Source: Pseudoalteromonas sp. MMG007 (GTDB taxonomy: Bacteria > Pseudomonadota > Gammaproteobacteria > Enterobacterales > Alteromonadaceae). From it: a DNA stretch of 64,000 nt. Both the position numbers and the translations under genes were made by a program. The notes below the pieces were generated by a model. That model made no database searches. It was given only the letters and a program-made list of their open reading frames with translations, and had not been told where the DNA came from. This document shows, in pieces, positions 1 through 8,553 of the stretch (within the stretch, counting starts at the first letter, position 1; the number at the start of each line of letters is the position of its first letter). The stretch is from positions 62,001-126,000 of the forward strand of contig NZ_JAGJEI010000010.1 of assembly GCF_018100985.1 (NCBI RefSeq), read 5' to 3'.

Positions 1-770
1 TTGATGAGCGTGAAGAGCTTGCCCCTCGTGATATAGTCGCTCGTGCAATCGATTTTGAAATGAAGCGCCTTGGTGCTAATTGTGTTTATTTAGATATAAG
101 CCACAAAGATAAAGACTTTATTATTGAGCACTTTCCAACTATTTACGCAAAATGTTTAAGTGTTGGCCTTGATATAACTAAAGAGGCAATTCCGGTTGTG
201 CCTGCAGCGCATTATACTTGTGGCGGTGTAATGACCGACTTTAACGGTAAAACCGACCTTGATAACTTATATGCTGTGGGCGAAGTTGCCTACACAGGCC
301 TTCATGGCGCAAATCGTATGGCAAGTAACTCGTTATTAGAGTGTATTGTGTTTGCCCATGCTGCTGCCAAAGATATTTTAAGTAAAATTAAAACAGCACC
401 AGAACCTGTGGCGCTTCCTAGCTGGGATGAAAGCCGCGTTAGTAACTCTGATGAAGAAATAGTGATAACGCATAACTGGCATGAACTGCGTTTATTTATG
501 TGGGATTATGTAGGTATTGTGCGCTCAACTAAACGTTTAGAGCGAGCGCTGCACCGAGTTGAGTTACTACAGCAAGAAATCCACGATTACTACGCAAACT
601 TTAGAGTAAGTAACAACTTACTTGAACTTCGTAACTTGGTGCAAGTGTCTGAACTTATCATTAGAAGTGCAATGGAGCGAAAAGAAAGCCGAGGCCTTCA
701 CTATACAATCGACTATCCTGAACAAAACGAAAGCCCAACACCCACTATTTTGACTCCAAAGCGCAATTAA
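1..770 (+). CDS. nadB: L-aspartate oxidase, C-terminal part (partial)
   Basis: NadB oxidises L-aspartate to iminoaspartate in the first step of de novo NAD synthesis, using FAD in the cytoplasm. The reading frame is open from base 3, so the N-terminal half lies upstream of the window. The visible part carries the flavoprotein motif [14 protein letters not shown], typical of the NadB/SdhA family, followed by the C-terminal helical domain. The first bases encode [17 protein letters not shown], a conserved NadB stretch. The 3' end overlaps the convergent ygfX-like gene by 26 bases. The assignment is secure; only the N-terminus is missing. Confidence 0.95.
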   Translation, partial: DEREELAPRDIVARAIDFEMKRLGANCVYLDISHKDKDFIIEHFPTIYAKCLSVGLDITKEAIPVVPAAHYTCGGVMTDFNGKTDLDNLYAVGEVAYTGLHGANRMASNSLLECIVFAHAAAKDILSKIKTAPEPVALPSWDESRVSNSDEEIVITHNWHELRLFMWDYVGIVRSTKRLERALHRVELLQQEIHDYYANFRVSNNLLELRNLVQVSELIIRSAMERKESRGLHYTIDYPEQNESPTPTILTPKRN

Positions 771-1164
771 TTGCGCTTAAAGTAGCGCGTTTTAAACGCG
801 CATAACTTTGCTCATCAACACCATTGGCTGAAATTACAAGCCAATGGTGCTCATTAAAGCCCTTTATATGCAGCCATATACTACTGCCATAAAAACGACT
901 TTTTTGAGTTATTTCACCCTGCACTTTTAGCGCTTCGCCTTCAAATCTAAAAACCTTAGGTTCTAAAATTATTACACCGTTTATAGGGTGTATCTCTAAA
1001 ATTTTTCGCCAAAAAATATAAGCAGCCATCGCGTTTACTATCACACAAAACAGTACTGCTAATACCGTGTCTAAAAACAAACAAAATAGTAAAGTGAGCA
1101 CGCAAAAAAAGACCACAATCGGTTTGTGGTCTGCTTTATTATTTGTAACTAAAAACCTATACAC
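745..1164 (-). CDS. ygfX: YgfX/CptA-like inner-membrane protein
   Basis: This 139-aa protein has a hydrophobic hairpin of two membrane segments (about residues 16-34 and 36-52) followed by a soluble C-terminal half, the architecture of E. coli YgfX (CptA). The function of that family is disputed; it has been described as the toxin partner of SdhE and as a membrane protein affecting cytoskeletal proteins. Identification rests mainly on architecture and gene order, since it sits directly behind sdhE and opposite ygfZ as in enterobacteria. It starts with GTG and overlaps sdhE by 8 bases, so the two are probably translationally coupled. Sequence conservation with YgfX is low. Confidence 0.72.
   Translation of the reverse strand: MYRFLVTNNKADHKPIVVFFCVLTLLFCLFLDTVLAVLFCVIVNAMAAYIFWRKILEIHPINGVIILEPKVFRFEGEALKVQGEITQKSRFYGSSIWLHIKGFNEHHWLVISANGVDEQSYARLKRATLSAINCALESK
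759..778. terminator. Palindrome at the nadB / ygfX convergent junction
   Basis: AAGCGCAA-TTAA-TTGCGCTT is a perfect 8-bp stem covering the nadB stop codon and the last codons of the ygfX-like gene. A second inverted repeat, GCGCGTTT-T-AAACGCGC, follows at 785-801. There is no long T tract on either strand, so termination is possible but not proven. Confidence 0.4.
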
Positions 1165-1408
1165 GAACTCGGTCTAAGATAAGAGTAACCATGCTGTTAA
1201 GCTCTTCATTTTTGCATTCTTCGTGGCCCATAAACCATGCAAATAAATCAGGGTCTTCTTGCGTTAGTAAACGCTGAAAAATAGCTTGTTGTTTTGCATT
1301 CAGCGAGTCATATGCTTCTTCTACAAACGGCATAAACAAAACATCTAGCTCCAACATGCCACGACGACAGGCCCAACGAATACGTGCTTTACTATGAATT
1401 TCAACCAT
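1157..1408 (-). CDS. sdhE: Succinate dehydrogenase flavinylation factor SdhE
   Basis: SdhE (YgfY/CptB) promotes covalent attachment of FAD to the flavoprotein subunits of succinate dehydrogenase and fumarate reductase. The protein is about 83 aa and has the signature RRGMLELD, matching the RGxxE motif needed for flavinylation, plus DPDLFAWFMG in the C-terminal half. An upstream in-frame ATG at 1420 exists, but GAGG lies six bases before the ATG at 1408, so the shorter start is preferred. It is the first gene of a two-gene unit with the ygfX-like gene and is divergent from ygfZ, the usual neighbourhood of this family. Confidence 0.92.
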   Translation of the reverse strand: MVEIHSKARIRWACRRGMLELDVLFMPFVEEAYDSLNAKQQAIFQRLLTQEDPDLFAWFMGHEECKNEELNSMVTLILDRVRV

Positions 1409-1572
1409 TTTAAACCTCATACTTAATTAACCTGAGTTTACCAAAATCAGGTGTACTTAGCAGCTATTAATCATTCATTAAATAATAAACTAATCGTTAT
1501 AGTTGCTTGCCTGTACCATACGTAACAACTGCGTTATTATGTCACTTCATTTGTATTGCAAAGAAGGTTTTT

Positions 1573-2484
1573 ATGTCGAGCGTTTATGCATGTCCGTTAT
1601 CTCATCAGCTTATTAGCCTTACAGGTGCTGATAAATTATCTTATTTGCACGGGCAAATCACTCAAGATCTCAATAAATTAACCAGCAATAACTATTTATG
1701 GGCTGGCCATTGCAGCGCTAAAGGTAAACTTTGGGGCGTATTTAAATTATTTTCTTATCAAGATAGTTATTACCTAGCTGGTAGCGAAGCCGAAGTAGAA
1801 AAATCGTTAGCTGAACTTAAAAAGTATGCTGTGTTTGCTAAAGTCGAAATTAGCGAATGCTCTAAACGCTTAATTGGTTTAATTGGCGATGACCTTACCA
1901 ATATACTTACACAGCTTGGTATTCATTTTGAAGGCGATGCGAACGCATGCGATTTTGATAACGGTAAAGCACTTAAATTAGAAACTAATCGTGTGTTGTT
2001 AATGGTAGATAGCCAATTTAGCATGCCTGATAGCGTATCAACCCTTGATAACGAGGCACTTTGGCAGCAAGCAGCAATGCTCGCTGGCGAGCCTCAATTA
2101 AGCAGTGACGCGGTAGGTGAGTACGTACCACAAATGGTGAACTTACAAGCTATTGGCGGTATTAGTTTTAAAAAAGGTTGTTACACAGGCCAAGAAACCG
2201 TAGCCCGTATGAAATACTTAGGTAAAAACAAACGTGCTATGTATATCGTTTCTGGGCAGAGCGAAGGCTTGCTGGATGAGCCAGATTTAGAAACTCAGTT
2301 AGGTGAAAACTGGCGACGTGCAGGTAAACTGATTGCACAAAGCTTTGATGAGCAATCTAATAAATTAACGGGCCTTGTTGTGTTGCCTAACGATACCGAT
2401 GTAACTCAGGTACTTCGTGCAAAACACACACCTCAGGTAGAGCTAAGCATTCTGCCTCTACCATACTCTCTTGAAGATGAATAA
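1573..2484 (+). CDS. ygfZ: Folate-binding Fe-S cluster repair/assembly protein YgfZ
   Basis: YgfZ is a tetrahydrofolate-binding protein related to the glycine-cleavage T-protein. It supports the maturation or repair of certain Fe-S enzymes such as MiaB. The family signature KGCYTGQE is present and includes the conserved cysteine. The frame is open back to 1507, but AAGAAGG stands just before the ATG at 1573 and the protein from there (MSSVYACPLSHQ, 303 aa) has the usual length. It is followed six bases after its stop by the slyD-like gene, which suggests co-transcription, and it is divergent from sdhE. Confidence 0.93.
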   Translation: MSSVYACPLSHQLISLTGADKLSYLHGQITQDLNKLTSNNYLWAGHCSAKGKLWGVFKLFSYQDSYYLAGSEAEVEKSLAELKKYAVFAKVEISECSKRLIGLIGDDLTNILTQLGIHFEGDANACDFDNGKALKLETNRVLLMVDSQFSMPDSVSTLDNEALWQQAAMLAGEPQLSSDAVGEYVPQMVNLQAIGGISFKKGCYTGQETVARMKYLGKNKRAMYIVSGQSEGLLDEPDLETQLGENWRRAGKLIAQSFDEQSNKLTGLVVLPNDTDVTQVLRAKHTPQVELSILPLPYSLEDE

Positions 2485-2496
2485 ATAGGAATGACT

Positions 2497-2982
2497 ATGA
2501 TCGTTGCGGCAAATAAAGTAGTAAAAATGCATTACTCAGTAATGGATAATGATGGCAATAGTATTGATAACTCGTTCGGTGGTGAACCGTTAGTTTTTAT
2601 TGTTGGCACTGGCTACTTAATTTCAGGCCTAGAAAACGCGTTACAAGGTAAACAAGCTGGCGATACGCTAAGCGTAAAAGTAGAACCAGAAGATGGTTAC
2701 GGCGAGCGCCACGACCACTTAATGCAAGCAGTACCTAAGTCAATGTTTGAAGGCATGGAAATTGAAGTAGGTATGCAATTTCGTGCATCAACTGATGATG
2801 GCGACCAATCTGTAATGATCATCGATATTCAAGATGAAGAAGTGATTGTAGATGGTAACAACCCGCTTGCAGGTATTACACTTAACTTTGATGTAGAGAT
2901 TTTAGAAGTACGTGATGCAAGTGAAGAAGAATTATCACATGGACACGTTCATGGTGAAGGTGGCTGTGGTCACGACCACTAG
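2497..2982 (+). CDS. slyD: FKBP-type peptidyl-prolyl isomerase, SlyD family
   Basis: This is a cytoplasmic FKBP-fold prolyl isomerase and chaperone. The SlyD pattern is visible: an N-terminal FKBP half with NSFGGEPLVFIVGTG and LISGLENAL, an inserted IF-domain (roughly residues 68-130), then the return of the FKBP strand. The C-terminus ends in a short histidine-rich metal-binding tail (GHVHGEGGCGHDH), shorter than in E. coli SlyD. Two ATGs are available; AGGA at 2487-2490 lies six bases before the ATG at 2497, so that one is chosen over 2491. It probably shares a transcript with ygfZ and is followed by a strong terminator. Confidence 0.88.
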   Translation: MIVAANKVVKMHYSVMDNDGNSIDNSFGGEPLVFIVGTGYLISGLENALQGKQAGDTLSVKVEPEDGYGERHDHLMQAVPKSMFEGMEIEVGMQFRASTDDGDQSVMIIDIQDEEVIVDGNNPLAGITLNFDVEILEVRDASEEELSHGHVHGEGGCGHDH

Positions 2983-2994
2983 ATAAACACCTAT

Positions 2995-3022
2995 AAAAAA
3001 AGCGCCTAAGGCGCTTTTTTTA
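2995..3022. terminator. Bidirectional intrinsic terminator after slyD
   Basis: AGCGCC-TAA-GGCGCT forms a short GC-rich hairpin, flanked by A7 on the left and T7 on the right. It can therefore serve both slyD (+) and the convergent gene ending at 3020. Confidence 0.85.
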
Positions 3023-3508
3023 TATCATATTATTACGCTTGACCACTTTGGGCTCGCTTTGTTGCTTTTTAGGCTCTGCCATTGATACATTATTTTGTTT
3101 AAGGGCACTTAATAAACCTTGTTGATCGTTAGTTCCTAAACGATACATAGTGCCATCTTTAAGCGTTAATTGTACTGCACTAAACCCCGACACAGAATAT
3201 ACCCAGCCGTCGTGCGTAATACGCATACCAATACCATGTCTGTAAGAATTTTGAACTGCTTTCGCTTCTATAATTTCGCTCAACTGAACACTTTGCCCTG
3301 CAACGCCTGGGCCAAACGCCCAACTAATAGCGTTATCATTTACTTTAATTGTTAAGCCATGAAATAAAAAACCCACCAGCACTAATATACCGGCAAATAT
3401 CATTAAAGGAGCATCAGCCCCTATTAAATTCCATGCCAGTGAAACAAAACCACCAATCCACGCCAATACAAAAAATATAAACACTGCGTACTGCTTATGC
3501 TGATACAT
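3020..3508 (-). CDS. Hypothetical inner-membrane protein, PH-like soluble part
   Basis: The function is not recognised. The 162-aa protein has two hydrophobic segments near the N-terminus (about residues 8-27 and 33-52), then a soluble region of about 90 residues with alternating strands, and a basic, proline/lysine-rich tail. The layout of a two-helix anchor plus a small beta-rich cytoplasmic domain resembles bacterial PH-domain membrane proteins, but no diagnostic motif was found. It is convergent with slyD and lies downstream of the DUF481-type gene on the same strand with a short gap. Confidence 0.6.
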   Translation of the reverse strand: MYQHKQYAVFIFFVLAWIGGFVSLAWNLIGADAPLMIFAGILVLVGFLFHGLTIKVNDNAISWAFGPGVAGQSVQLSEIIEAKAVQNSYRHGIGMRITHDGWVYSVSGFSAVQLTLKDGTMYRLGTNDQQGLLSALKQNNVSMAEPKKQQSEPKVVKRNNMI

Positions 3509-3531
3509 AATTATCTCTAAATTAAAAAATA

Positions 3532-4344
3532 TTAAAAGCTGTATACTAAGGTAGCGCTCAACTCAGTATCGTGCTTGAGGTTATCGTCTTCTGGTTTTGA
3601 ATTATAACGATACATATAGGCAAATTTAAGTGATACGGCACCAATCACTTGGCTAATCAGTGAGGTTTCTGATTTTAAACGTGAGTTTAACCCAGAAAGT
3701 GATTGTTCAATACTCAAGTATTGGTTAAAACGAGTACGTTTGGAAACTAACCTTTCCCATTGCATTGCTACCCGCACCAGATAACCGGTCTTATTTTTTT
3801 CATCTTCGCTCACTTGCGACTCATCATCAGCAACTGAGCGATACAAGCCAGGACCAATATCAATATCAACTTTGTTTTTAACCCCTTGATATACTCGAGC
3901 ACCGTACCCGGTCGCTAGCGTGCTTTTAAAATCAAGGCCACTAAATTCATCTTCTTCGTAATCGCCATAAATAAAAAGTGAAGAGTTTTTTACGCCTACT
4001 TTGTAATTACCTTGAGCTGATACAAATATACGGTTTGCAGTAACATCTGTCTCGCCCGTTTCGTCATTATCATCGCGTTTGTAAAGGGAATCTATTTTGA
4101 ATTGATTTCGCCACTTCTTAAAGTCTTGGTATAAATTACCTTTGAATTTAAAGCTTGTAGAGTTGATATTACCTTTGCTCAAAATTAAGCCAAATTCGGT
4201 ATCACCATAAAACATTTCACCTTTGTGTAACTCATGAATTTCTTCATCTGAAAGCTTGCCATATTCATTAAAATCCTCAAATGGATCAACCGCCCAACTT
4301 GAGCTACTAATCATCAAAAGAATTAAAAGTAAATACTTACGCAC
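3532..4344 (-). CDS. DUF481 (YdiY-like) outer-membrane beta-barrel protein
   Basis: This is a secreted protein of 270 aa. A signal peptide (about residues 1-18, ending SSSSWA before VDPFEDF) is followed by a region of alternating beta strands rich in aromatic residues, with a C-terminal strand ending in Tyr-Ser-Phe, as expected for outer-membrane barrels. The pattern, including GNINSTSFKFKGN near the start of the barrel, matches the DUF481/YdiY family of salt-induced outer-membrane proteins. The frame is open to 4365, but the GTG at 4344 follows GAGAGAG and puts the signal peptide right at the N-terminus. The substrate or role is unknown. Confidence 0.78.
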   Translation of the reverse strand: MRKYLLLILLMISSSSWAVDPFEDFNEYGKLSDEEIHELHKGEMFYGDTEFGLILSKGNINSTSFKFKGNLYQDFKKWRNQFKIDSLYKRDDNDETGETDVTANRIFVSAQGNYKVGVKNSSLFIYGDYEEDEFSGLDFKSTLATGYGARVYQGVKNKVDIDIGPGLYRSVADDESQVSEDEKNKTGYLVRVAMQWERLVSKRTRFNQYLSIEQSLSGLNSRLKSETSLISQVIGAVSLKFAYMYRYNSKPEDDNLKHDTELSATLVYSF

Positions 4345-4387
4345 AGAACTCTCTCTGATACACAATTAGAACAAGTAAGCGTAATGC

Positions 4388-4708
4388 TTACATTGTTTCT
4401 TTCCATAAAATATGACAAAACGGTGCATCTTTATCACGGCTGATTAAAATTTTTGCAAATAGCACATCGTCGGCTTCAAACTCTAAACCCACTAATACTT
4501 GAATAAAGTGTTCAGGCTCTATTTCAAGTGCTACAAAGTCTTGCCATTGTTCGTCAGGTTCACCTTCTTCAATGAAACCAAGCTCTTCTCGGTATTCGTT
4601 AAAGTCCTCAACGTCTTTATCGCTAAGGTTATTTGGCGCCAACTCTAAAAAAATATCATAGGCTTGGTGAGTAGCTTCTTCTTCTGTATATAAACGTGGA
4701 CCCGACAT
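4388..4708 (-). CDS. yciU: YciU/HI1450-family putative dsDNA mimic protein (DUF440)
   Basis: This small acidic 106-aa protein matches the DUF440 family, including YciU of E. coli and HI1450 of Haemophilus. Conserved blocks are EEATHQAYDIFLELAPNNL at the N-terminus and FAKILISRDK...CHILWKE at the C-terminus. The family fold carries acidic residues proposed to imitate DNA phosphates, and HI1450 has been reported to bind the HU protein. The high Glu/Asp content seen here agrees with that. It is preceded by an AAGG ribosome site. Its exact partner here is unknown. Confidence 0.85.
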   Translation of the reverse strand: MSGPRLYTEEEATHQAYDIFLELAPNNLSDKDVEDFNEYREELGFIEEGEPDEQWQDFVALEIEPEHFIQVLVGLEFEADDVLFAKILISRDKDAPFCHILWKETM

Positions 4709-5049
4709 AGTGCTTAACCTTAAGCTTTAAAGTGGTGTCATAATATCAAAACTAGAAACAAGTTTGAGAAAAATACGCTTAAAAAACAGTTTTTTTTGTT
4801 ACCGAGTCATACTTAATTCAGCATCTAACAACTTCACCACTTGGTGAATCTGCTAAGCCTTTGAATAAAAACGTTAACTATATTTATTGTTAACAGTAAC
4901 CTATTAACTCTGGTCTCGGTAAAAAATTAATACATGCTAAATCAGCTCATTATGACTAAAAGATTACTAAATAATTCAATTTAATTTTTATAAATATGTA
5001 CTTAGCGTTTATAACAACTTAAGCTCAAAAGAGGTCAGAGGAGTACACG
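4709..5049. other. Intergenic region upstream of crotonase gene
   Basis: These 341 AT-rich bases between the divergent yciU-like and crotonase genes contain no credible ORF or RNA. A ribosome site (AGAGGAG) ends the stretch before the ATG at 5050. Promoters for both genes must lie here but none is convincing by eye. Confidence 0.6.
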
Positions 5050-5841
5050 ATGATAAAATTAGAAAAGCAAAATAATATTGCGACTGTCACACTTTGCAGA
5101 GCAGATAAACAAAATGCTCTAAGCTTTGAGATGTTTGTACAGTTAAAAAAAATAATCAATAACATCAAACAAGATCGCAGCATTAGAGCTGTAGTTATTA
5201 AAGGCGAAGGTGACCACTTTTGTGCAGGGCTTGATGTAGCTGCTGTTATGGCATCCCCCTTTAACATTGTAAAACTACTATTTAAGTGGCTGCCGGGTAA
5301 TCAAAATTTAGCGCAAAAGGTCACCCTTGGCTGGCAATCGTTAAGTATTCCGGTTATTGCTCAAATTGATGGCAACTGCTTAGGAGGGGGATTACAAATA
5401 GCCTTAGGAGCCGACTACAGAATTGTTAATTACAATGCAAAACTGGCAATTATGGAAGCTCGTTGGGGACTTTGCCCTGATATGGGCGCAAATGTAGTAC
5501 TAAGCGGGCTTGTAAAACGCGATCAGGCGCAATGGCTTGCAAGTCATGCAAACCCTATTAGTGCTCAACAAGCGAAACAATTAGGGTTAGTTACTCAACT
5601 CACCGACGATACACACGCAACAACACACAATATGTTAAACACATTACTTGAGCGCTCGCCAGATACATTAGCTGCAATTAAACGTATAACACAGCAAAGC
5701 TATAAGCTTAATCAACGTAAAATATTAGCTAAAGAAACATTTAGCCAAGTGCGATTACTGCTAAGCCCCAACACTAAAAAAGCAATAGCTAAAGCTAAGG
5801 GTAAAGCGGATATAACCTACAATAATGCCAAGCCTTGGTAA
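5050..5841 (+). CDS. Enoyl-CoA hydratase/isomerase (crotonase) family protein
   Basis: This 263-aa single-domain crotonase probably acts on an acyl-CoA thioester in the cytoplasm. The oxyanion-hole region is recognisable as FCAGLDVA (about residue 58) and IDGNCLGGGLQIALGADYRI (about residues 109-128). The position of the first hydratase glutamate (GGGxE) is glutamine here. The second glutamate is kept in MEARWGL, and an aspartate appears in the following CPDMG, as in dienoyl-CoA isomerases rather than in hydratases. The reaction is therefore uncertain: isomerase-like chemistry is more likely than simple hydration. The ATG is preceded by AGGAG. It is not in a recognisable beta-oxidation operon. 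Confidence 0.85.
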   Translation: MIKLEKQNNIATVTLCRADKQNALSFEMFVQLKKIINNIKQDRSIRAVVIKGEGDHFCAGLDVAAVMASPFNIVKLLFKWLPGNQNLAQKVTLGWQSLSIPVIAQIDGNCLGGGLQIALGADYRIVNYNAKLAIMEARWGLCPDMGANVVLSGLVKRDQAQWLASHANPISAQQAKQLGLVTQLTDDTHATTHNMLNTLLERSPDTLAAIKRITQQSYKLNQRKILAKETFSQVRLLLSPNTKKAIAKAKGKADITYNNAKPW

Positions 5842-5912
5842 TACTAATGCTCTATGCACCGCATACAAAAATTTGTTAAAGTTATATCCTCATTTTATTT
5901 TAAGTTACTTAA

Positions 5913-6266
5913 ATGAAGTACTTACTCAGCAGCGCTATTATTTTACTGTGTTTAGCATTAGCAAAATTAGTTATACATTTTATTGGTGGCAGCTTTCCTG
6001 CGCCACTTCTTGCAATGGTTTTTTTACTTATTTTATTACTCTCTGGCGCTTTAAAAGAGCATCATGTAAAACCTTGCGCATCACCCATATTGAATATTAT
6101 GCCAATATTTTTCATTCCGGCTGGCGTCGGCTTTATTGAGCATATAGGCCTTATAAAATCAAACTGGCCTTTTTTAGCCTCTGTTGTATTACTTGTCCCT
6201 GCTACTACTTTACTGCTGGTAAGTGCGGTTATGGCTTACTTTAAAGGCAAAGAAAATAATGACTGA
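5913..6266 (+). CDS. lrgA: CidA/LrgA family holin-like membrane protein
   Basis: This 117-aa protein has four hydrophobic segments and the LrgA/CidA feature FPAPLLAMVFLLILL in the second. The family has been linked in Staphylococcus to control of murein hydrolase activity and cell death, and more recently in several bacteria to pyruvate or other metabolite transport with its LrgB partner. The stop overlaps the start of the lrgB gene by 8 bases, so the pair is co-translated. Its role in this marine group is not established. Confidence 0.85.
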   Translation: MKYLLSSAIILLCLALAKLVIHFIGGSFPAPLLAMVFLLILLLSGALKEHHVKPCASPILNIMPIFFIPAGVGFIEHIGLIKSNWPFLASVVLLVPATTLLLVSAVMAYFKGKENND

Positions 6267-6978
6267 ACTAACCCCTGATTTATGGTGGTTGAGCATCCCC
6301 TTTATTGTTGTCTTGTTCTTAGTGCTTAGAGCCTTTAACAAGAAAGTACAAAATGGTGTTTTAAAATCACTTACTAACCCAGTATTTTTAAGTATTGCTA
6401 TTATTGCTTTGCTGCTCGTTAATTTAAATCTACCCTACTCTCAATTTGCTTCTCACAGTCAACTACTTAGCTGGTTGTTAGAGCCTGCAATCGTTGCCTT
6501 AGCACTGCCTCTCTATCAACAATTTGTTCATGTACGAAAAAATTTACTACTCATAGTGAGTACCTGCAGTTTAGGGATTGTTAACGCCACGGTGGTTGCA
6601 TTTGTTCTGAGTATATTATTCGACGCACCTACCCACTTGAGTGCATCGGTTGCAGCTTTAAGTGTTACAACGCCCATCTCTTTAATCGTGACGGACTCCT
6701 TAGGAGGAATAAGTTCACTCGCCGCCGTCCTAGTTATTTTTATAGGCTTACTTGGAGGCTTGTTTGGTTTTATGCTATTTAAACTGGCTACAATTTATAA
6801 TCACGAAGCACAAGGTGTTGCAATGGGTACCGCCTGTCATGCAATTGGAACCGCAGCCGCACTTGCTGAACACCCAAAGACAGGCGCATTTTCGTCTGTT
6901 GCTATGGCGTTAAGCGCCTTACTAACAGCGATTATAGTCCCTCTACTGTATCCTTTTTTAGTCAACACTTTGCTATAG
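6259..6978 (+). CDS. lrgB: LrgB/CidB family membrane protein
   Basis: This is the partner of the preceding LrgA-like protein. From the ATG at 6259 (MTELTPDLWW) it has 239 aa with about six or seven membrane segments. The typical LrgB motifs are present: SVTTPISLIVTDSLGGISSL in the middle and GTACHAIGTAAALAEHPKTG near the C-terminus. A longer frame from 6223 would extend far into lrgA and is not needed. The start sits inside the lrgA stop region, a classic coupled pair. Confidence 0.9.
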   Translation: MTELTPDLWWLSIPFIVVLFLVLRAFNKKVQNGVLKSLTNPVFLSIAIIALLLVNLNLPYSQFASHSQLLSWLLEPAIVALALPLYQQFVHVRKNLLLIVSTCSLGIVNATVVAFVLSILFDAPTHLSASVAALSVTTPISLIVTDSLGGISSLAAVLVIFIGLLGGLFGFMLFKLATIYNHEAQGVAMGTACHAIGTAAALAEHPKTGAFSSVAMALSALLTAIIVPLLYPFLVNTLL

Positions 6979-7017
6979 TTAGCAAAAATCGCATTACCTA
7001 TATTTAAAGAGCCTATT

Positions 7018-7848
7018 ATGATCAGTTCTGAAATAGAACAATTTGAAAAATACTACACCATGCTCACCGAGTATTTAGTTACCTACAGTATGCAAATTGT
7101 AGGCGCTATTTTTATATTATTATTAGGCCTTTGGATAGCAAAAAAAATAGCTAATGTGGTTGCGAGTTTAATGACTCGCCATAATATTGACGTCACGTTA
7201 ACTAACTTCGTAAGCAATCTTGTTAAAGTTTTACTTATAGTAATGGTCGTTATTATAGCGCTTGGCAAAATAGGGATAAGTGTTACCCCGTTTGTAGCTG
7301 CAATAGGTGCGGCCTCTTTAGGCGCAGGTTTAGCTTTGCAAGGCATGCTATCAAACTATGGTGCTGGTCTTGCCATTATAGCCACACGCCCTTTTGTGGT
7401 TGGCGATACCATTGAAGTTAAAAATGTAAGTGGCCAAGTTAAAACCATAGAGCTTGGTTACACCATTTTAATAGATGAAGAAAAAGTAGAAATCACTATT
7501 CCTAATAAACATATAATGGGCGAGATAATTCATAACTCATTTAGTTATTCGTTAGTTAAAGGTGAGATAGATATTGCCTATAGTGCATGTGCTGATACTG
7601 CAATTGGCCTTATTGAAGACGTACTTAAGGCACATGAATTAGTAGCTAAAAACCCTCATTCTCAAATAGGTATAGAGCGCTTTGCCGATAGCGGCGTCAC
7701 TATTAGCTACCGCTACTGGGTGCCTACCACAAAAATAATAGAAACAAAGCTCGCTATTAACGGCGGGGTTTATAAAGCTATTAATAACGCTGATATTGAA
7801 ATACCGTTCCCACAACGCGTAGTAACCATAAATCAAAACGATATTTAG
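7018..7848 (+). CDS. mscS: Small-conductance mechanosensitive channel, MscS family
   Basis: MscS opens under membrane tension to release solutes on hypo-osmotic shock. The 276-aa length is that of minimal MscS. Three N-terminal membrane segments are visible; the pore-lining third helix is glycine/alanine-rich (FVAAIGAASLGAGLALQGML, about residues 89-110). The beta domain follows with RPFVVGDTIEV, and then the C-terminal alpha/beta domain. It lies 39 bases after lrgB and may be read with it, and it ends at a terminator. Confidence 0.93.
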   Translation: MISSEIEQFEKYYTMLTEYLVTYSMQIVGAIFILLLGLWIAKKIANVVASLMTRHNIDVTLTNFVSNLVKVLLIVMVVIIALGKIGISVTPFVAAIGAASLGAGLALQGMLSNYGAGLAIIATRPFVVGDTIEVKNVSGQVKTIELGYTILIDEEKVEITIPNKHIMGEIIHNSFSYSLVKGEIDIAYSACADTAIGLIEDVLKAHELVAKNPHSQIGIERFADSGVTISYRYWVPTTKIIETKLAINGGVYKAINNADIEIPFPQRVVTINQNDI

Positions 7849-7865
7849 CTTAAAATGCTGATAAT

Positions 7866-7893
7866 AAAAAACCGCATTTAGCGGTTTTTTATT
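7866..7893. terminator. Bidirectional terminator after mscS
   Basis: AAAAACCGC-ATTTA-GCGGTTTTTT is a compact hairpin with A and T tracts on both sides, lying between the convergent mscS and the Lrp-type regulator gene. Confidence 0.85.
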
Positions 7894-7901
7894 TATGAGG
7901 C

Positions 7902-8384
7902 TTATAAGTCTATTATTAAGCCTTTATCTTTTTTGATCTTTTCGATAACCATATATGTGTGATGAGTCCCTACTCCTGGTATATCAACTAAGTCACCTAG
8001 TACTTGCCTGTACTCTTCCATGTTCGACACACGAATTTTTAAAAGGTAGTCATAGCCCCCAGCAACCATGTCACACTCGACGACTTGCTCTATCTTTAAT
8101 ATATGTTCTCTGAATACTTTAAATACAGGAGTATTTGAAGCAACAAGTGATACTTGAACATGGGCCACTAAGCTCTGATTAAGCTTCGCTTCGCTAAGCT
8201 TAGCATAGTAGCCTTCAATATAGCCTTCTTGCTCTAAACGCTTTACACGATCAAGGCATGGGCTGGCACTTAAATTAACCTGTTTTGCGAGGTTAACATT
8301 AGAAATTCTGCCGTTCTTTTGAAGAACGTCTAATATTGCTAAATCGATACGATCAAGCATGCGTAATCTATTTGGAATGCTCAT
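7902..8384 (-). CDS. putR: Lrp/AsnC family regulator, probable proline-responsive PutR
   Basis: This 160-aa feast/famine regulator has an N-terminal winged helix-turn-helix (about residues 10-58, with ILDVLQKNGRISNVNLAKQV and SASPCLDRVKRLE) and a C-terminal RAM effector-binding domain (VVECDMVAGGYDYLLKI). It is divergent from putA across about 170 bases. In Vibrio and Agrobacterium an Lrp-type PutR in this position activates putA in response to proline. The PutA here lacks the DNA-binding domain of self-repressing PutA proteins, which fits control by this gene. The symbol is inferred from position. A shorter start at 8360 is possible. Confidence 0.85.
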   Translation of the reverse strand: MSIPNRLRMLDRIDLAILDVLQKNGRISNVNLAKQVNLSASPCLDRVKRLEQEGYIEGYYAKLSEAKLNQSLVAHVQVSLVASNTPVFKVFREHILKIEQVVECDMVAGGYDYLLKIRVSNMEEYRQVLGDLVDIPGVGTHHTYMVIEKIKKDKGLIIDL

Positions 8385-8553
8385 AACAGAATTTTATGCG
8401 GATAAGTTAAATTTATACCCTGTAAATTATCGTAAATCGTGAAATTTAACCAGCATATTCTGCTGAATTTTATTTAGAATGCACTCACAATATCACTGGT
8501 AATTTATTGGTAATTAACTTTACTTTAAATCTTAACACTCCTGAGGGTTGCTT

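Noticed and set aside
5825..6139. 104-aa ORF overlapping lrgA
   Set aside because: It is a frame shadow of lrgA; the lrgA frame carries the family motifs.
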